This document shows, in pieces, positions 33,489 to 41,786 of a DNA stretch of 64,000 nt; the stretch's first letter is position 1, and each line of letters starts with the position of its first letter. The notes beneath the pieces are model-generated. The model ran no database searches. It was given only the letters and a program-made list of their open reading frames with translations, and was not told the DNA's origin. The position numbers and the translations under genes were made by a program. The stretch is from an uncultured Streptomyces sp. (GTDB lineage: Bacteria > Actinomycetota > Actinomycetes > Streptomycetales > Streptomycetaceae): positions 1 to 64,000 of the forward strand of contig NZ_CANLBS010000017.1 in assembly GCF_947488945.1 (NCBI RefSeq), given 5' to 3'.

Positions 33489-34283
33489 ATGCCGGGACGC
33501 ATACGCGGGCACGGACGGCGCGGGGAGTTCAGCCTCCGCCGCACGACGGTCGGCTTCGCACTGGTCGCCCTGCTGCTCTGGGGCGGCGGACTGATGCTGC
33601 GGACCGCCTGGGAGGGCGCGGGCCGCCACCCGTACGCCGTCGTCGGCGCGGTGCTGATCGCGGCCGGGACGGCCACGGCACTGCTGCGCCGCAGGCGCCG
33701 CCGGGTCACCGCCGCCCGGCTCGCCGCCGCGGTCACCGAGGCCGCCGAGGAACTGGTCGACGACGCGCTCGCCGAACTGGACGCGGAACGCGCCGCGACG
33801 GCCGCGACCGTCCCCGACCCGGCCCCGCTCCCCGCCCCGGTCGACTGGGGGGCCATGGACCCGTACGCCTTCGAGGAGGCCGTCGCCGAACTGTGCCGGC
33901 GCGACGGCTGCGCGGACGCCGAAGTGGTCGGCGGCGCGGGCGACCTGGGCGCCGACGTGCTCGCCACCGCCCCCGACGGCCGCCGCGTCGTCGTCCAGTG
34001 CAAGCGCTACGGCCCCGACAACAAGGTCGGTTCGCAGGAACTCCAGCGCTTCGGCGGCACCTGCTACGCGGTGCACGGCGCCGACGCCGCGATCGTCGTC
34101 TCCACCGGCGACTACACCGCGCCCGCCCTGGAGTACGCGCAGGCGTGCGGCATCGTCTGCGTCGGCCTGGACGACCTCACCCGCTGGGGCGAGGGAGCGG
34201 CCCCGCCGCCCTGGGAGCAGCCGTCGGGCGACCCGCTCGGCGACCCGGCGGACGGCCCGGCCGCCGACCGGGTGGCGACCTGA
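33489..34283 (+). CDS. Membrane-anchored Mrr-type restriction endonuclease-like protein
   Basis: The protein is 264 aa from the ATG at 33489. Two membrane helices (about residues 20-37 and 49-65) are followed by an Arg cluster, a helical linker, and then an Mrr catalytic domain from about 120. Catalytic residues are GDLGADVL (D156) and VVVQCKRY (Q170, K172), the D-QxK form of PD-(D/E)XK. Soluble Mrr cleaves modified DNA. The membrane-tied form is widespread in actinobacteria and has no agreed function; defence at the membrane or DNA uptake is possible. There is no methyltransferase nearby. Confidence 0.82.
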   Translation: MPGRIRGHGRRGEFSLRRTTVGFALVALLLWGGGLMLRTAWEGAGRHPYAVVGAVLIAAGTATALLRRRRRRVTAARLAAAVTEAAEELVDDALAELDAERAATAATVPDPAPLPAPVDWGAMDPYAFEEAVAELCRRDGCADAEVVGGAGDLGADVLATAPDGRRVVVQCKRYGPDNKVGSQELQRFGGTCYAVHGADAAIVVSTGDYTAPALEYAQACGIVCVGLDDLTRWGEGAAPPPWEQPSGDPLGDPADGPAADRVAT

Positions 34284-34308
34284 CCGGCAAAGGGGCCCGC
34301 GGCGGTCG

Positions 34309-35127
34309 TCAGCGGACCTTGAGCGCCTGCTGGATGGTCCGCATGACCTCGTCCAGCGGGGCGTCGGTACGGGCCACCGCGACCAGCACCTCGCCGTCCC
34401 CCGTCACCGAGGCGGCGGGGCCCTTGGACGCGTCCGTCCCGGCGACGCGCCCCGCGCCGATGCCGGTGCCGAAGGTGTCCCGCACGATCGCGAACGCGTG
34501 GTCGAGCTGCGTCATCACGTCACCGCGGCCGTCGGCCCGCAGCCAGCGCCGCAGCACGTGGTTGTGCGCGGTGACCACGGCGGACGCCGCCACCTCCGCC
34601 AGCAGCGGGTCGTCATTGCCGACCTCGTGGTCCCGCTCGTCGAAGTGGCCCAGCAGATAGCGCGTGAACAGTCGCTCGTAACGGGCCACCGAGGCGATCT
34701 CGGCCTCCCGGAGCGTCGGCACCTCACGGGTCAGCTTGTAACGCGCCACCGAGACCGCCGGCTTGGCCGCGTACATCTTCATGACTTCCTTGATGCCGCG
34801 GCACACCGTGTCCAGCGGGTGCTCGTGCGCCGGGGCCGCGTTGAGCACCTCCTCCGCCCTGACCAGGGTGTCGTCGTGGTCCGGGAAGATCGCCTCCTCC
34901 TTGGAGCGGAAGTGGCGGAAGAACGTCCTGCGGGCCACGCCCGCGGCCCCCGCGATCTCGTCGACCGTGGTCGCCTCGTACCCCTTGGCGGCGAACAGCT
35001 CCATGGCCGCGGCGGCCAGCTCCCGGCGGATCTTGAGCCGTTGCGCGGCGGCGCGACCGCTCGCCGTACTCTCCGGGGCATCGGACGCTGCGGGGGTGGC
35101 ACGGGGTGCCTTGGCGGGCTGGGGCAT
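34309..35127 (-). CDS. TetR family transcriptional regulator, paralogue of the one at 174-983
   Basis: The protein is 272 aa from the ATG at 35127; an ATG at 35145 is an alternative. The HTH is TTVDEIAGAAGVARRTFFRH. The effector domain shares VMKMYAAKPAVSVARYKLTR, EVPTLREAEIASVARYE and a closing helix EVMRTIQQALKVR with the first TetR, so the two are clear paralogues. It lies 91 bp after a 3-hydroxyacyl-CoA dehydrogenase gene on the same strand. It may respond to acyl-CoAs, and could itself bind the GGCAC-N3-GTGCC sites. Confidence 0.87.
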   Translation of the reverse strand: MPQPAKAPRATPAASDAPESTASGRAAAQRLKIRRELAAAAMELFAAKGYEATTVDEIAGAAGVARRTFFRHFRSKEEAIFPDHDDTLVRAEEVLNAAPAHEHPLDTVCRGIKEVMKMYAAKPAVSVARYKLTREVPTLREAEIASVARYERLFTRYLLGHFDERDHEVGNDDPLLAEVAASAVVTAHNHVLRRWLRADGRGDVMTQLDHAFAIVRDTFGTGIGAGRVAGTDASKGPAASVTGDGEVLVAVARTDAPLDEVMRTIQQALKVR

Positions 35128-35218
35128 GGTGTGAACGTACTGCATCGGCGCCGGTGGACGCGCCTGAGGGGGCGGGCCGCCCGCCGGCTCCAGCAGCCCG
35201 CCCCAGGCACCCGACGGG

Positions 35219-37006
35219 TCAGCGTCGGGCATATTCGCGGAAGCCGCGCCCCGTCTTGCGGCCCAGGCAGCCGGCCGCGACCAGGTGCTCCAGCAACGGC
35301 GCCGGGGCCAGCCCCGGATCGCGGAACTCCGCGTGCAGCACCTTCTCGATCGCCAGCGACACGTCCAGCCCCACCACGTCCAGCAGCTCGAACGGGCCCA
35401 TCGGATAACCGCCGCCCAGCTTCATCGCGGCGTCGATGTCGTCCAGCGAGGCGTAGTGCTCCTCCACCATCTTGATCGCGTTGTTGAGGTACGGGAACAG
35501 CAGCGCGTTGACGATGAACCCGGCCCGGTCCCCGCAGTCCACCGGGTGCTTGCGGATTCTCGCGCACACCTCGCGGACGGTGGCGTGCACGTCGTCCGCC
35601 GTCAGCACCGTCCGGACCACCTCGACCAGCTTCATGGCGGGCGCCGGGTTGAAGAAGTGCATCCCGACCACGTCCTGCGGACGCGAGGTGGCCCGCGCCA
35701 CCGCCACCACCGGCAGCGAGGAGGTGGTGGTCGCCAGCACCGCGCCCGGCTTGCAGACCTTGTCGAGCGTCCCGAACAACTGCTGCTTGACCAGCAGGTC
35801 CTCGGCGACCGCCTCCACCGCGAGATCCACCTCGGCGAACGCGTCGAGCGAACCGGCCGCGGTGACCCGCGCCAGCGCCCCGTCCCGCGCCTCCCCGGTC
35901 ATGCGTCCCTTGGCGACCGAACGGTCCAGCGACTTCGCGATCCGCGCCTTCGCGGCGTCCGCCTTCTCCTGGCTGCGCGCGGCCAGCACCACGTCGATGC
36001 CCGCCTTGGCGAACACCTCCGCGATGCCGGAGGCCATCGTCCCGGAACCCGCCACCCCGACCGATCCCACCGGCCGCCCGGCGACCGCGCCCGCGCCCCC
36101 GCCGTCCACCGGCGTCAGCGCGTCCGGCACCACGTGGGAGCTGCCCGGCGCGGCGTAGGTGTAGAACCCCCGCCCGGTCTTGCGGCCGGTCAGCCCGGCC
36201 TCGCTGAGCTGCTTGAGGACGGGGGCGGGCGCGTGCAGCCGGTCGTGCGAGGCCGCGTACATGGCCTCCAGGACCGTACGGGCCGTGTCCACGCCGATCA
36301 GGTCGAGCAGCGCCAGCGGGCCCATGGGCAGGCCGCAGCCCAGCCGCATCGCCGCGTCGATGTCCTCGCGGGACGCGTAGTTCGCCTCGTACATCGCGGC
36401 GGCCTGGTTGAGGTAGCCGAACAGCAGTCCGTCGGCGACGAACCCCGGACGGTCACCGACGGCGACCGGCTCCTTGCCCAGCTCGCGCGCCAGCCGGGTC
36501 ACCGCCTCGACGGCCGGCGGCGCGGTGAGCACCGAGGACACCACCTCGACCAGCTTCATGGCCGGCGCCGGATTGAAGAAGTGCAGGCCCAGCACCCGCT
36601 CCGGGTGCTGCGACTCGGCAGCCAGCCGGGTCACCGACAGCGCGTTGGTGCCCGTCGCCACGATCGCGGTGGGCGCGACGACCGCGTCCAGCTCGCGCAC
36701 GACCTGCTGCTTGACCTCGTACGACTCCGGCACGACCTCGATGACGAGCTCGGCCTCGGAGGCCGCGCGCACGTCGGTGAAGGTCCGGAAGCGGGACAGG
36801 ATGTCGCCGCGCTCCTTCTCGGTGAGCCGGCCGCGCTCCACGCCGCGGGCGGTGGACGCTTCGAGGGCGGCGACGGCCTGCCGCCCCGCCGCTTCGTCGA
36901 TGTCGATGCCGATGACCTCGCGGCCGGCCCGGGCCAGGACCTCGGCGATGCCGGTTCCCATGGTGCCGAGGCCGACGACGGCGATGGTGGTGAGCGGGGT
37001 GTCCAT
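35219..37006 (-). CDS. 3-hydroxyacyl-CoA dehydrogenase with two tandem dehydrogenase units
   Basis: The protein is 595 aa. It has two complete copies of the 3HCDH N- plus C-domain pair: Rossmann motifs VGLGTMGTGIAEV (near residue 10) and VAGSGTMASGIAEV (near 315). HFFNPAPAMKLVEVV, with the catalytic His, appears in both halves, as does GRKTGRGF. It oxidises 3-hydroxybutyryl- or related acyl-CoA with NAD+, feeding acetoacetyl- and crotonyl-CoA pools used by ccr. Fused double units occur in actinobacteria (PaaH/FadB2-like). The start is the ATG at 37006. Confidence 0.92.
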   Translation of the reverse strand: MDTPLTTIAVVGLGTMGTGIAEVLARAGREVIGIDIDEAAGRQAVAALEASTARGVERGRLTEKERGDILSRFRTFTDVRAASEAELVIEVVPESYEVKQQVVRELDAVVAPTAIVATGTNALSVTRLAAESQHPERVLGLHFFNPAPAMKLVEVVSSVLTAPPAVEAVTRLARELGKEPVAVGDRPGFVADGLLFGYLNQAAAMYEANYASREDIDAAMRLGCGLPMGPLALLDLIGVDTARTVLEAMYAASHDRLHAPAPVLKQLSEAGLTGRKTGRGFYTYAAPGSSHVVPDALTPVDGGGAGAVAGRPVGSVGVAGSGTMASGIAEVFAKAGIDVVLAARSQEKADAAKARIAKSLDRSVAKGRMTGEARDGALARVTAAGSLDAFAEVDLAVEAVAEDLLVKQQLFGTLDKVCKPGAVLATTTSSLPVVAVARATSRPQDVVGMHFFNPAPAMKLVEVVRTVLTADDVHATVREVCARIRKHPVDCGDRAGFIVNALLFPYLNNAIKMVEEHYASLDDIDAAMKLGGGYPMGPFELLDVVGLDVSLAIEKVLHAEFRDPGLAPAPLLEHLVAAGCLGRKTGRGFREYARR

Positions 37007-37522
37007 CACGGGACTCCAGGGTGAGTGACGACTGTGAAAGAGCACGACTGTGCACGAGCACGACTACGGCAAGAGCACGACTGCCGGAGCGCGGCTGCGA
37101 GAGCGCCGACCGTGAACGGGCACGGCCGTGGATCGGGCCGCGACCGCACGGGGTACGACGCGTTCCCGGCGCGAACGTGCGCGGGGGACACGGGCGTTGC
37201 GTGTGTCGTGGTGCACGGGGGCCGGGCCGCGCGGTGAGCGCGCTCCGGCCTGGAACGTGACGGACCCTGTCCCGGATCGCGTCTCACGATGCTGCCGAAC
37301 CGACGAGCACTCCGGATGGCTGCGTCACCAGGCCACCGAAGCCTGCGGGGAGTTGCCCCGCTCACATGAGAGTAACCGGCCAGTAACGAGCGCGCCAGCC
37401 CTGCCCCGTTGTGCCGTGGACCACAGGGGCCCGGCCCGCCGCGGCCGTGTCCCCGCCGCCGCCCCTCACCGAAGGCCCGGAAGCAGCCCGCACGTTCCGT
37501 GTGCGCGCATACGCTGAGCGTC
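37007..37522. other. Divergent intergenic region with direct repeats
   Basis: This is 516 bp between the 3-hydroxyacyl-CoA dehydrogenase and HEAT-protein genes. GAGCACGACT occurs at 37040, 37056 and 37073, with degenerate copies at about 37023, 37087 and 37101. Two AGTAAC boxes exactly 11 bp apart (37371 and 37382) follow a small hairpin GCGGGG-AGTTG-CCCCGC (37345-37361). The region lacks the GGCAC-N3-GTGCC operator. No extra gene is apparent. Confidence 0.6.
37023..37110. repeat. Imperfect direct repeats, spacing about 16-17 bp then 14 bp
   Basis: Core GAGCACGACT is exact at 37040-37049, 37056-37065 and 37073-37082. Related cores are GAGTGACGACT (37023), GAGCGCGGCT (about 37087) and GAGCGCCGAC (about 37101). 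The array lies 17-105 bp upstream of the dehydrogenase start. Confidence 0.65.
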
Positions 37523-38164
37523 ATGAGTGCAGCCCCGACTGAAGAACGACCTCCCGGACCGCAGGACCGGACGACACCGGTGGAGGACGAGGAACTGCGG
37601 TCGCTCGTCGACCGGTTGCGGGCCGAGGCGGCCGCCGCCGGCCAGGCCGAGGCGTACGAGATCTTCGCCGCCTCGCACGACCCGGACGTACTGGCCCGCG
37701 GACTCACCGAGCCGGGCCGCCCGCTCTGGGCGCGGGAGAGCGCCGCATTCCGCCTCGGCCGCGCGGGCGACCCGCGCGCCTTCGAGGCCCTGGTGCTGCT
37801 GCTGAACCACCGCGACCCGGAACGCCGCGTCTCGGCGGCCCACGCCCTGGAACGGCTGGGCGACCCCCGCACCCCGCGCGCCGCCGCCGCCCTCGCCACC
37901 AACACCCTGCGCACCGCCTACGCCGTCCACCCGGTGCGGTTGCTCACCGCGCTCCGGGCCCCCGAGTCCGCGCCCGCCCTGATCCGCACCCTGGAAGGGC
38001 TGCTCGGCCCCGACGGGCCGCACTGGCGCGTGGCACTCGCCTGCGTCGATGGGCTCGGCACGCTCGGCGACCCGTCCGCCCGGCCGGTCCTCACCGCCGC
38101 GCTCGCCCACCCGAGGCTGGGAGGGGCGGCGGCGAGGGCGCTCAGCCTGCTGCCCGCACGGTGA
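37523..38164 (+). CDS. HEAT-repeat protein
   Basis: The protein is 213 aa from the ATG at 37523. Repeated helical pairs include RESAAFRLGRAGDPRAFEAL, RRVSAAHALERLGDPRTPRA and CVDGLGTLGDPSARPVLTAA, the usual HEAT/PBS-lyase spacing of about 30 residues. Such proteins are binding scaffolds, and no enzyme motif is seen. It may act as a protein-protein adaptor. The N-terminal 25 residues are charged and disordered. Confidence 0.8.
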   Translation: MSAAPTEERPPGPQDRTTPVEDEELRSLVDRLRAEAAAAGQAEAYEIFAASHDPDVLARGLTEPGRPLWARESAAFRLGRAGDPRAFEALVLLLNHRDPERRVSAAHALERLGDPRTPRAAAALATNTLRTAYAVHPVRLLTALRAPESAPALIRTLEGLLGPDGPHWRVALACVDGLGTLGDPSARPVLTAALAHPRLGGAAARALSLLPAR

Positions 38165-38175
38165 GCTGCGCCGAC

Positions 38176-38194
38176 CCGGATCGCCGCGATCCGG
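38176..38194. terminator. Hairpin between convergent HEAT and protease genes
   Basis: CCGGATCG (38176-38183) and CGATCCGG (38187-38194) form a perfect 8-bp stem with a 3-nt loop, 11 bp after the HEAT-protein stop. It is short for a Streptomyces terminator. Confidence 0.5.
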
Positions 38195-38345
38195 TCGCAG
38201 TCCTCGACGGCCACGTCCCGCAGCCGCGCCGCGGGGGCCGGGACGGAGTTCCTCGCCGGTCAGTCATGCCGGACATCCTGACGCACCGGGGAGGAGCGCC
38301 AGGAGGCGCGGGCGGGGACGGGAAACGCCGCTCTCCGGGTGCGGC

Positions 38346-40028
38346 TCAGCCCCGGAACCCCAGCAGGCCGTGCAGCGCGGCTCCGCGCGCGGTGGAGTCC
38401 GAGCCGCGCAGCGCCTTGTGCGCGGTGCGCGGCCGCGGCTCCGGCTGGGCGGCGCAGACCGCGTCGGGACGGCCCGCCGAACCGCCGCGCGGCACCGTGC
38501 CGCGCGCCAGGTAGTCGGCGAGGTGCCGGTCCAGGCAGGCGCTGCCGCTGAGGGTGATGCCGTGGTTGCCGCCGCCCTCCTCCACGACCAGCGCGGACCC
38601 CTTCAGCTTGCGGTGCAGCGAGACCGCGCCCTCGTAGGGCGTGGCGGCGTCGTCGGTCGCCTGGAACAACAGGGCGGGCGGAATACGGTCGTTGGTGACC
38701 CGGACCGGGGTGCGCGGCTCCACCGGCCAGGTCGCGCACGGCGCGTTGTACCACGTGTTGTTCCACGTCATGAACGGTGCCTTGCGGTGCACCGCCCAGG
38801 CGTCGTTGCGCCAGGTGTTCCACCGGCGCGGCCACTCGGCGTCCCGGCACTGGACCGCCGCGTACACCGCGTACCCGTTGGCGCCGTCCGCGTCGACCGC
38901 GCCCAGGCTGTCGTAGGCGGCCGTCAGCACCGTGTCGTCGCCGTCGTGCACGAACGCCGCGAACGCCTCGGCGAGGGCGGGCCAGTAGCCGTCGTAGTAC
39001 CCGCCGGGCATGAAGGTGTCCTCCAGCTCGGCGGCCCCCACCCGTCCGTCCGCCGGGTGCGCGGCCAACGCGGCACGCATCGCGTACCAGGACCGCTCGA
39101 CGGCCGCCGGGTCGCCGCCGAGACCGTACGCGGCGTCGTGCCGGGCGACCCACGCCGCGAACGCCTTGTGCCGGGCGTCGAAGGCCTGGTCCTGGGCGAG
39201 GTTGTCCTCGTACCAGACGCCGGTCGGATCGACGACGGAGTCCAGCACCAGCCGCCGCACCCGGTCCGGATGCAGCTTCGCGTAGACCGCGCCGAGGTAC
39301 GTCCCGTAGGAGTAGCCGAAGTAGTTGACGCGCTCCGCGCCGAGCGCCCGCCGGATCACGTCCAGGTCCTCGGCTGCGCTCGGCGTGTCCAGGTACGGCA
39401 ACAGGTCGCCGTACTTCGCCCCGCAGGCGCCGGCGAAGGCTGCCGCCCGGTCCCGGTTGGCGAGTTCGACGGCGTACGAGGTGGGCACGGAGTCCGGACG
39501 CGGCGGCGCGAAGTGGTCGGGCACGCAGTCCAGCCGGGGCGTGGACCGGCCGACGCCGCGAGGGTCGAAGCCGATGACGTCGTACTGCGCGGCCACCTCG
39601 GCCGGCAGCGCGGAGGCGACGAACCCGGCCATCCCGAGACCGCTGCCGCCCGGCCCGCCGGGGTTGACCAGCAGCGGACCCTGATACGTCTTCGAGGTGT
39701 GCGGGACGCGGGTCAGGGCGAGGGTGATCCGCCGCCCGGCCGGGTCGGCGTGGTCCAGCGGGGTGGAGACGGTGGCGCACTGGAGCGTCGGCCGGGCCTT
39801 GGTGGCGCAGGACGTCCAGGCGACGGCGGAGGGAGCCTTCGCGCCGGACCGCCCGGCGGCCGGCGCGGGGGCCGCGGCCACCAACCCGGCGACGGCGGCG
39901 CTGACGGAGACGGCGGCCAGGGTCGCGGTACGGCGGGTGAGGACGGCGCGACCGGCGCGACCGGGGGCGCCGTCGGTCGGTCGGGGCGTCCTGGACGAAG
40001 CGGCGAAGTGCGGGGCGAGGCGCGGCAT
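38346..40028 (-). CDS. Secreted alpha/beta-hydrolase peptidase, tripeptidyl aminopeptidase type (S33)
   Basis: The protein is 560 aa. The export signal has an Arg pair (TRRTA), a long hydrophobic stretch and an APAPAA cleavage region. Catalytic Ser is in GYSYGTYLG, Asp in FQATDDAATP, and His in EGGGNHGI, all as in the Streptomyces SlpD/SlpE and Tap family. It removes short N-terminal peptides outside the cell. The oxyanion segment VNPGGPGGSG is also present. It is monocistronic. Confidence 0.9.
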   Translation of the reverse strand: MPRLAPHFAASSRTPRPTDGAPGRAGRAVLTRRTATLAAVSVSAAVAGLVAAAPAPAAGRSGAKAPSAVAWTSCATKARPTLQCATVSTPLDHADPAGRRITLALTRVPHTSKTYQGPLLVNPGGPGGSGLGMAGFVASALPAEVAAQYDVIGFDPRGVGRSTPRLDCVPDHFAPPRPDSVPTSYAVELANRDRAAAFAGACGAKYGDLLPYLDTPSAAEDLDVIRRALGAERVNYFGYSYGTYLGAVYAKLHPDRVRRLVLDSVVDPTGVWYEDNLAQDQAFDARHKAFAAWVARHDAAYGLGGDPAAVERSWYAMRAALAAHPADGRVGAAELEDTFMPGGYYDGYWPALAEAFAAFVHDGDDTVLTAAYDSLGAVDADGANGYAVYAAVQCRDAEWPRRWNTWRNDAWAVHRKAPFMTWNNTWYNAPCATWPVEPRTPVRVTNDRIPPALLFQATDDAATPYEGAVSLHRKLKGSALVVEEGGGNHGITLSGSACLDRHLADYLARGTVPRGGSAGRPDAVCAAQPEPRPRTAHKALRGSDSTARGAALHGLLGFRG

Positions 40029-40542
40029 GGGGCCTTCCGGGGCGTGGGACGGCGGGGCGACGGCAGGGGGACGGCGTGGCGGACGGACCGCGGTGGCGCG
40101 GCCCCCGGCCGCATGCTCTCCGGCTTCCCGCCCGGAAACGCGCCTTCCGCCCGAATTCGCCCGGTCGGGTCACCTGGACGGCGGAGGGGACGGGGCGGAT
40201 GGGGCTGACGGGGGTGGGGGCGGGCAGAGAGGCTCGGAGTTCCCGCAGGGTGCCGCGGCCGTGCGGGGATCGTGCCCGGGCGATCATCGCGATCGGTGGG
40301 GCAGCCCCGTGGCGGACGGCGGATCGTGCCCGCCCTCCCCGGTCGCCGGCGAAAGGGGCCCTACTCGCGCTCGGCGGGCCGTGAGAGGCTGCAAGCCACG
40401 CCCGTGTCGAGGGTGGGCGCGGCCGGGACGCATGAGTCGCCCGCGAAGCGCCTGCGGACGTTGACGGCAGGGGCCCGCCGGCGCACCGCGCCCGCGGGAA
40501 GAGCCGTCCGGCGGGGGCCGGGCGCGGGGGAGGAGCGCGGAA
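40029..40542. other. Divergent intergenic DNA, no gene seen
   Basis: This 514-bp region lies between the protease and the NucS-like gene. Open frames on both strands have no ribosome site and low-complexity products. GATCGTGCCCGGGCGATCATCGCGATCGG (about 40267-40295) holds several GATC/CGATCG palindromes, but no regulator can be named. GGGGGAGGAG before 40543 is the ribosome site of the next gene. Confidence 0.5.
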
Positions 40543-41649
40543 ATGCCGTTGGAGTTCGGGCTGTGGCGGGTGGACGACGACAGGCCGAAGCGGGTCGCGA
40601 CGCGACCGATGGCACTGGAGTCCCGGCTGGAGGACCTCATCGAGGCCGATCCGGACATCCTGGGCAAACGCCTTCTTCTGATCGGCCGACAAGTACCCAC
40701 CGACCACGGCAAGTTCATCGACCTGCTCGGCATCGATGCCGAGGGTGGCCTGCACGTCCTGGAACTGAAGCGGAGCCGCACGCCGCGGGAGGTCGTCGCC
40801 CAACTGCTCGACTACGGTTCCTGGGTCCAGGGCCTCGGTAACGAGGATGTACGGGAGAAGTACGCCGCGTACGCCCGTGCGCGCGGGCTCGCCGAGGAAC
40901 TGGACGAGGCTTTCGCCCTGCGTTTCGGGGGCGGCCCGCCCGACGTCCTCAACAGCACCCATACCCTCACCGTCGTCGCGAGCGAGGTCGACGCGGCGAC
41001 CGAACGCATCGTCACCTACCTCGCCTCGGGCTACCAGGTTCCGCTGAACGTCCTCTTCTTCCGCCACTTCGAGGAGGACGGACGTTCCTACCTCGCCCGC
41101 ACCTGGCTGATCGACGACGTCGAGGCGGTGGCGCCCGCGGGGCCGCAGGGACGTGGGAAGCAGGAACCGTGGAACGGCAAGGACTGGTACGTCTCCTTCG
41201 GCGCGGAGCCGGGCGGCCGTGCCTGGGACGACGCCCGCCGGTACGGCTTCGTATCGGCCGGCGGGGGCGACTGGTTCTCCCGGACGCTGCGCTCCCTTCC
41301 CGTGGGCGCAAGGGTGTTCACCCACATCCCGAAAACCGGGTACGTGGGCGTCGGCACGGTTGCCGGCGAGGCGCTTCCCTTCCAGGACGCCGTCCTGAAC
41401 GTCGACGGCGAGAGCCGTCGGACGACCGACCTCCCCCTGAAGGGCGACTACCGGTCCGGCACGGGTGCGCCGGACGCCGAAGACCGGGAGGACCGTCGTG
41501 AATGGGTCGTGCCGGTGGAGTGGGAAGCGGCTGTACCGGAGGGGAAGGCTCTGTGGCGGACCGGCTTCTTCGCCAACCAGAACTCCGCGTGCAAGCTCCG
41601 TGCCCGCTTCACGATCGACGAAGTCTCCCGCCACTTCGGCATCGGGTGA
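40543..41649 (+). CDS. NucS/DUF91-type PD-(D/E)XK endonuclease-like protein
   Basis: The protein is 368 aa with a strong GGAGGAG ribosome site. Residues 50-95 carry the NucS-type nuclease core: D60 in GKFIDLLGID, E74 and K76 in HVLELKRS, and Q87 in VAQLLDYG. The C-terminal half (from about 205) is a separate domain, with WYVSFGAEPGGRAWDDARRY, FVSAGGGDWFSRTL and TGYVGVGTV, possibly a PUA/EVE-like beta-barrel. It differs from true NucS, which has an N-terminal DNA-binding beta domain. The role could be repair or defence against foreign DNA. Confidence 0.78.
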   Translation: MPLEFGLWRVDDDRPKRVATRPMALESRLEDLIEADPDILGKRLLLIGRQVPTDHGKFIDLLGIDAEGGLHVLELKRSRTPREVVAQLLDYGSWVQGLGNEDVREKYAAYARARGLAEELDEAFALRFGGGPPDVLNSTHTLTVVASEVDAATERIVTYLASGYQVPLNVLFFRHFEEDGRSYLARTWLIDDVEAVAPAGPQGRGKQEPWNGKDWYVSFGAEPGGRAWDDARRYGFVSAGGGDWFSRTLRSLPVGARVFTHIPKTGYVGVGTVAGEALPFQDAVLNVDGESRRTTDLPLKGDYRSGTGAPDAEDREDRREWVVPVEWEAAVPEGKALWRTGFFANQNSACKLRARFTIDEVSRHFGIG

Positions 41650-41786
41650 CGACCCTGGCGACCGGGTTCCGCGCGATGTCACGGCACGGCGCGCAACCGC
41701 ACGGTCCGCGTCCGGACCCCCTCGACGGCTCCGTGCTTTCTCCCGGGCGCGTTGCCCGCGACCGCCCGACGAAGGGACACCCATCG

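Noticed and set aside
37371..37387. AGTAAC pair as a PHO box
   Set aside because: The 11-bp spacing fits, but the sequence does not match GTTCACC repeats. It is reported only as an unidentified repeat.
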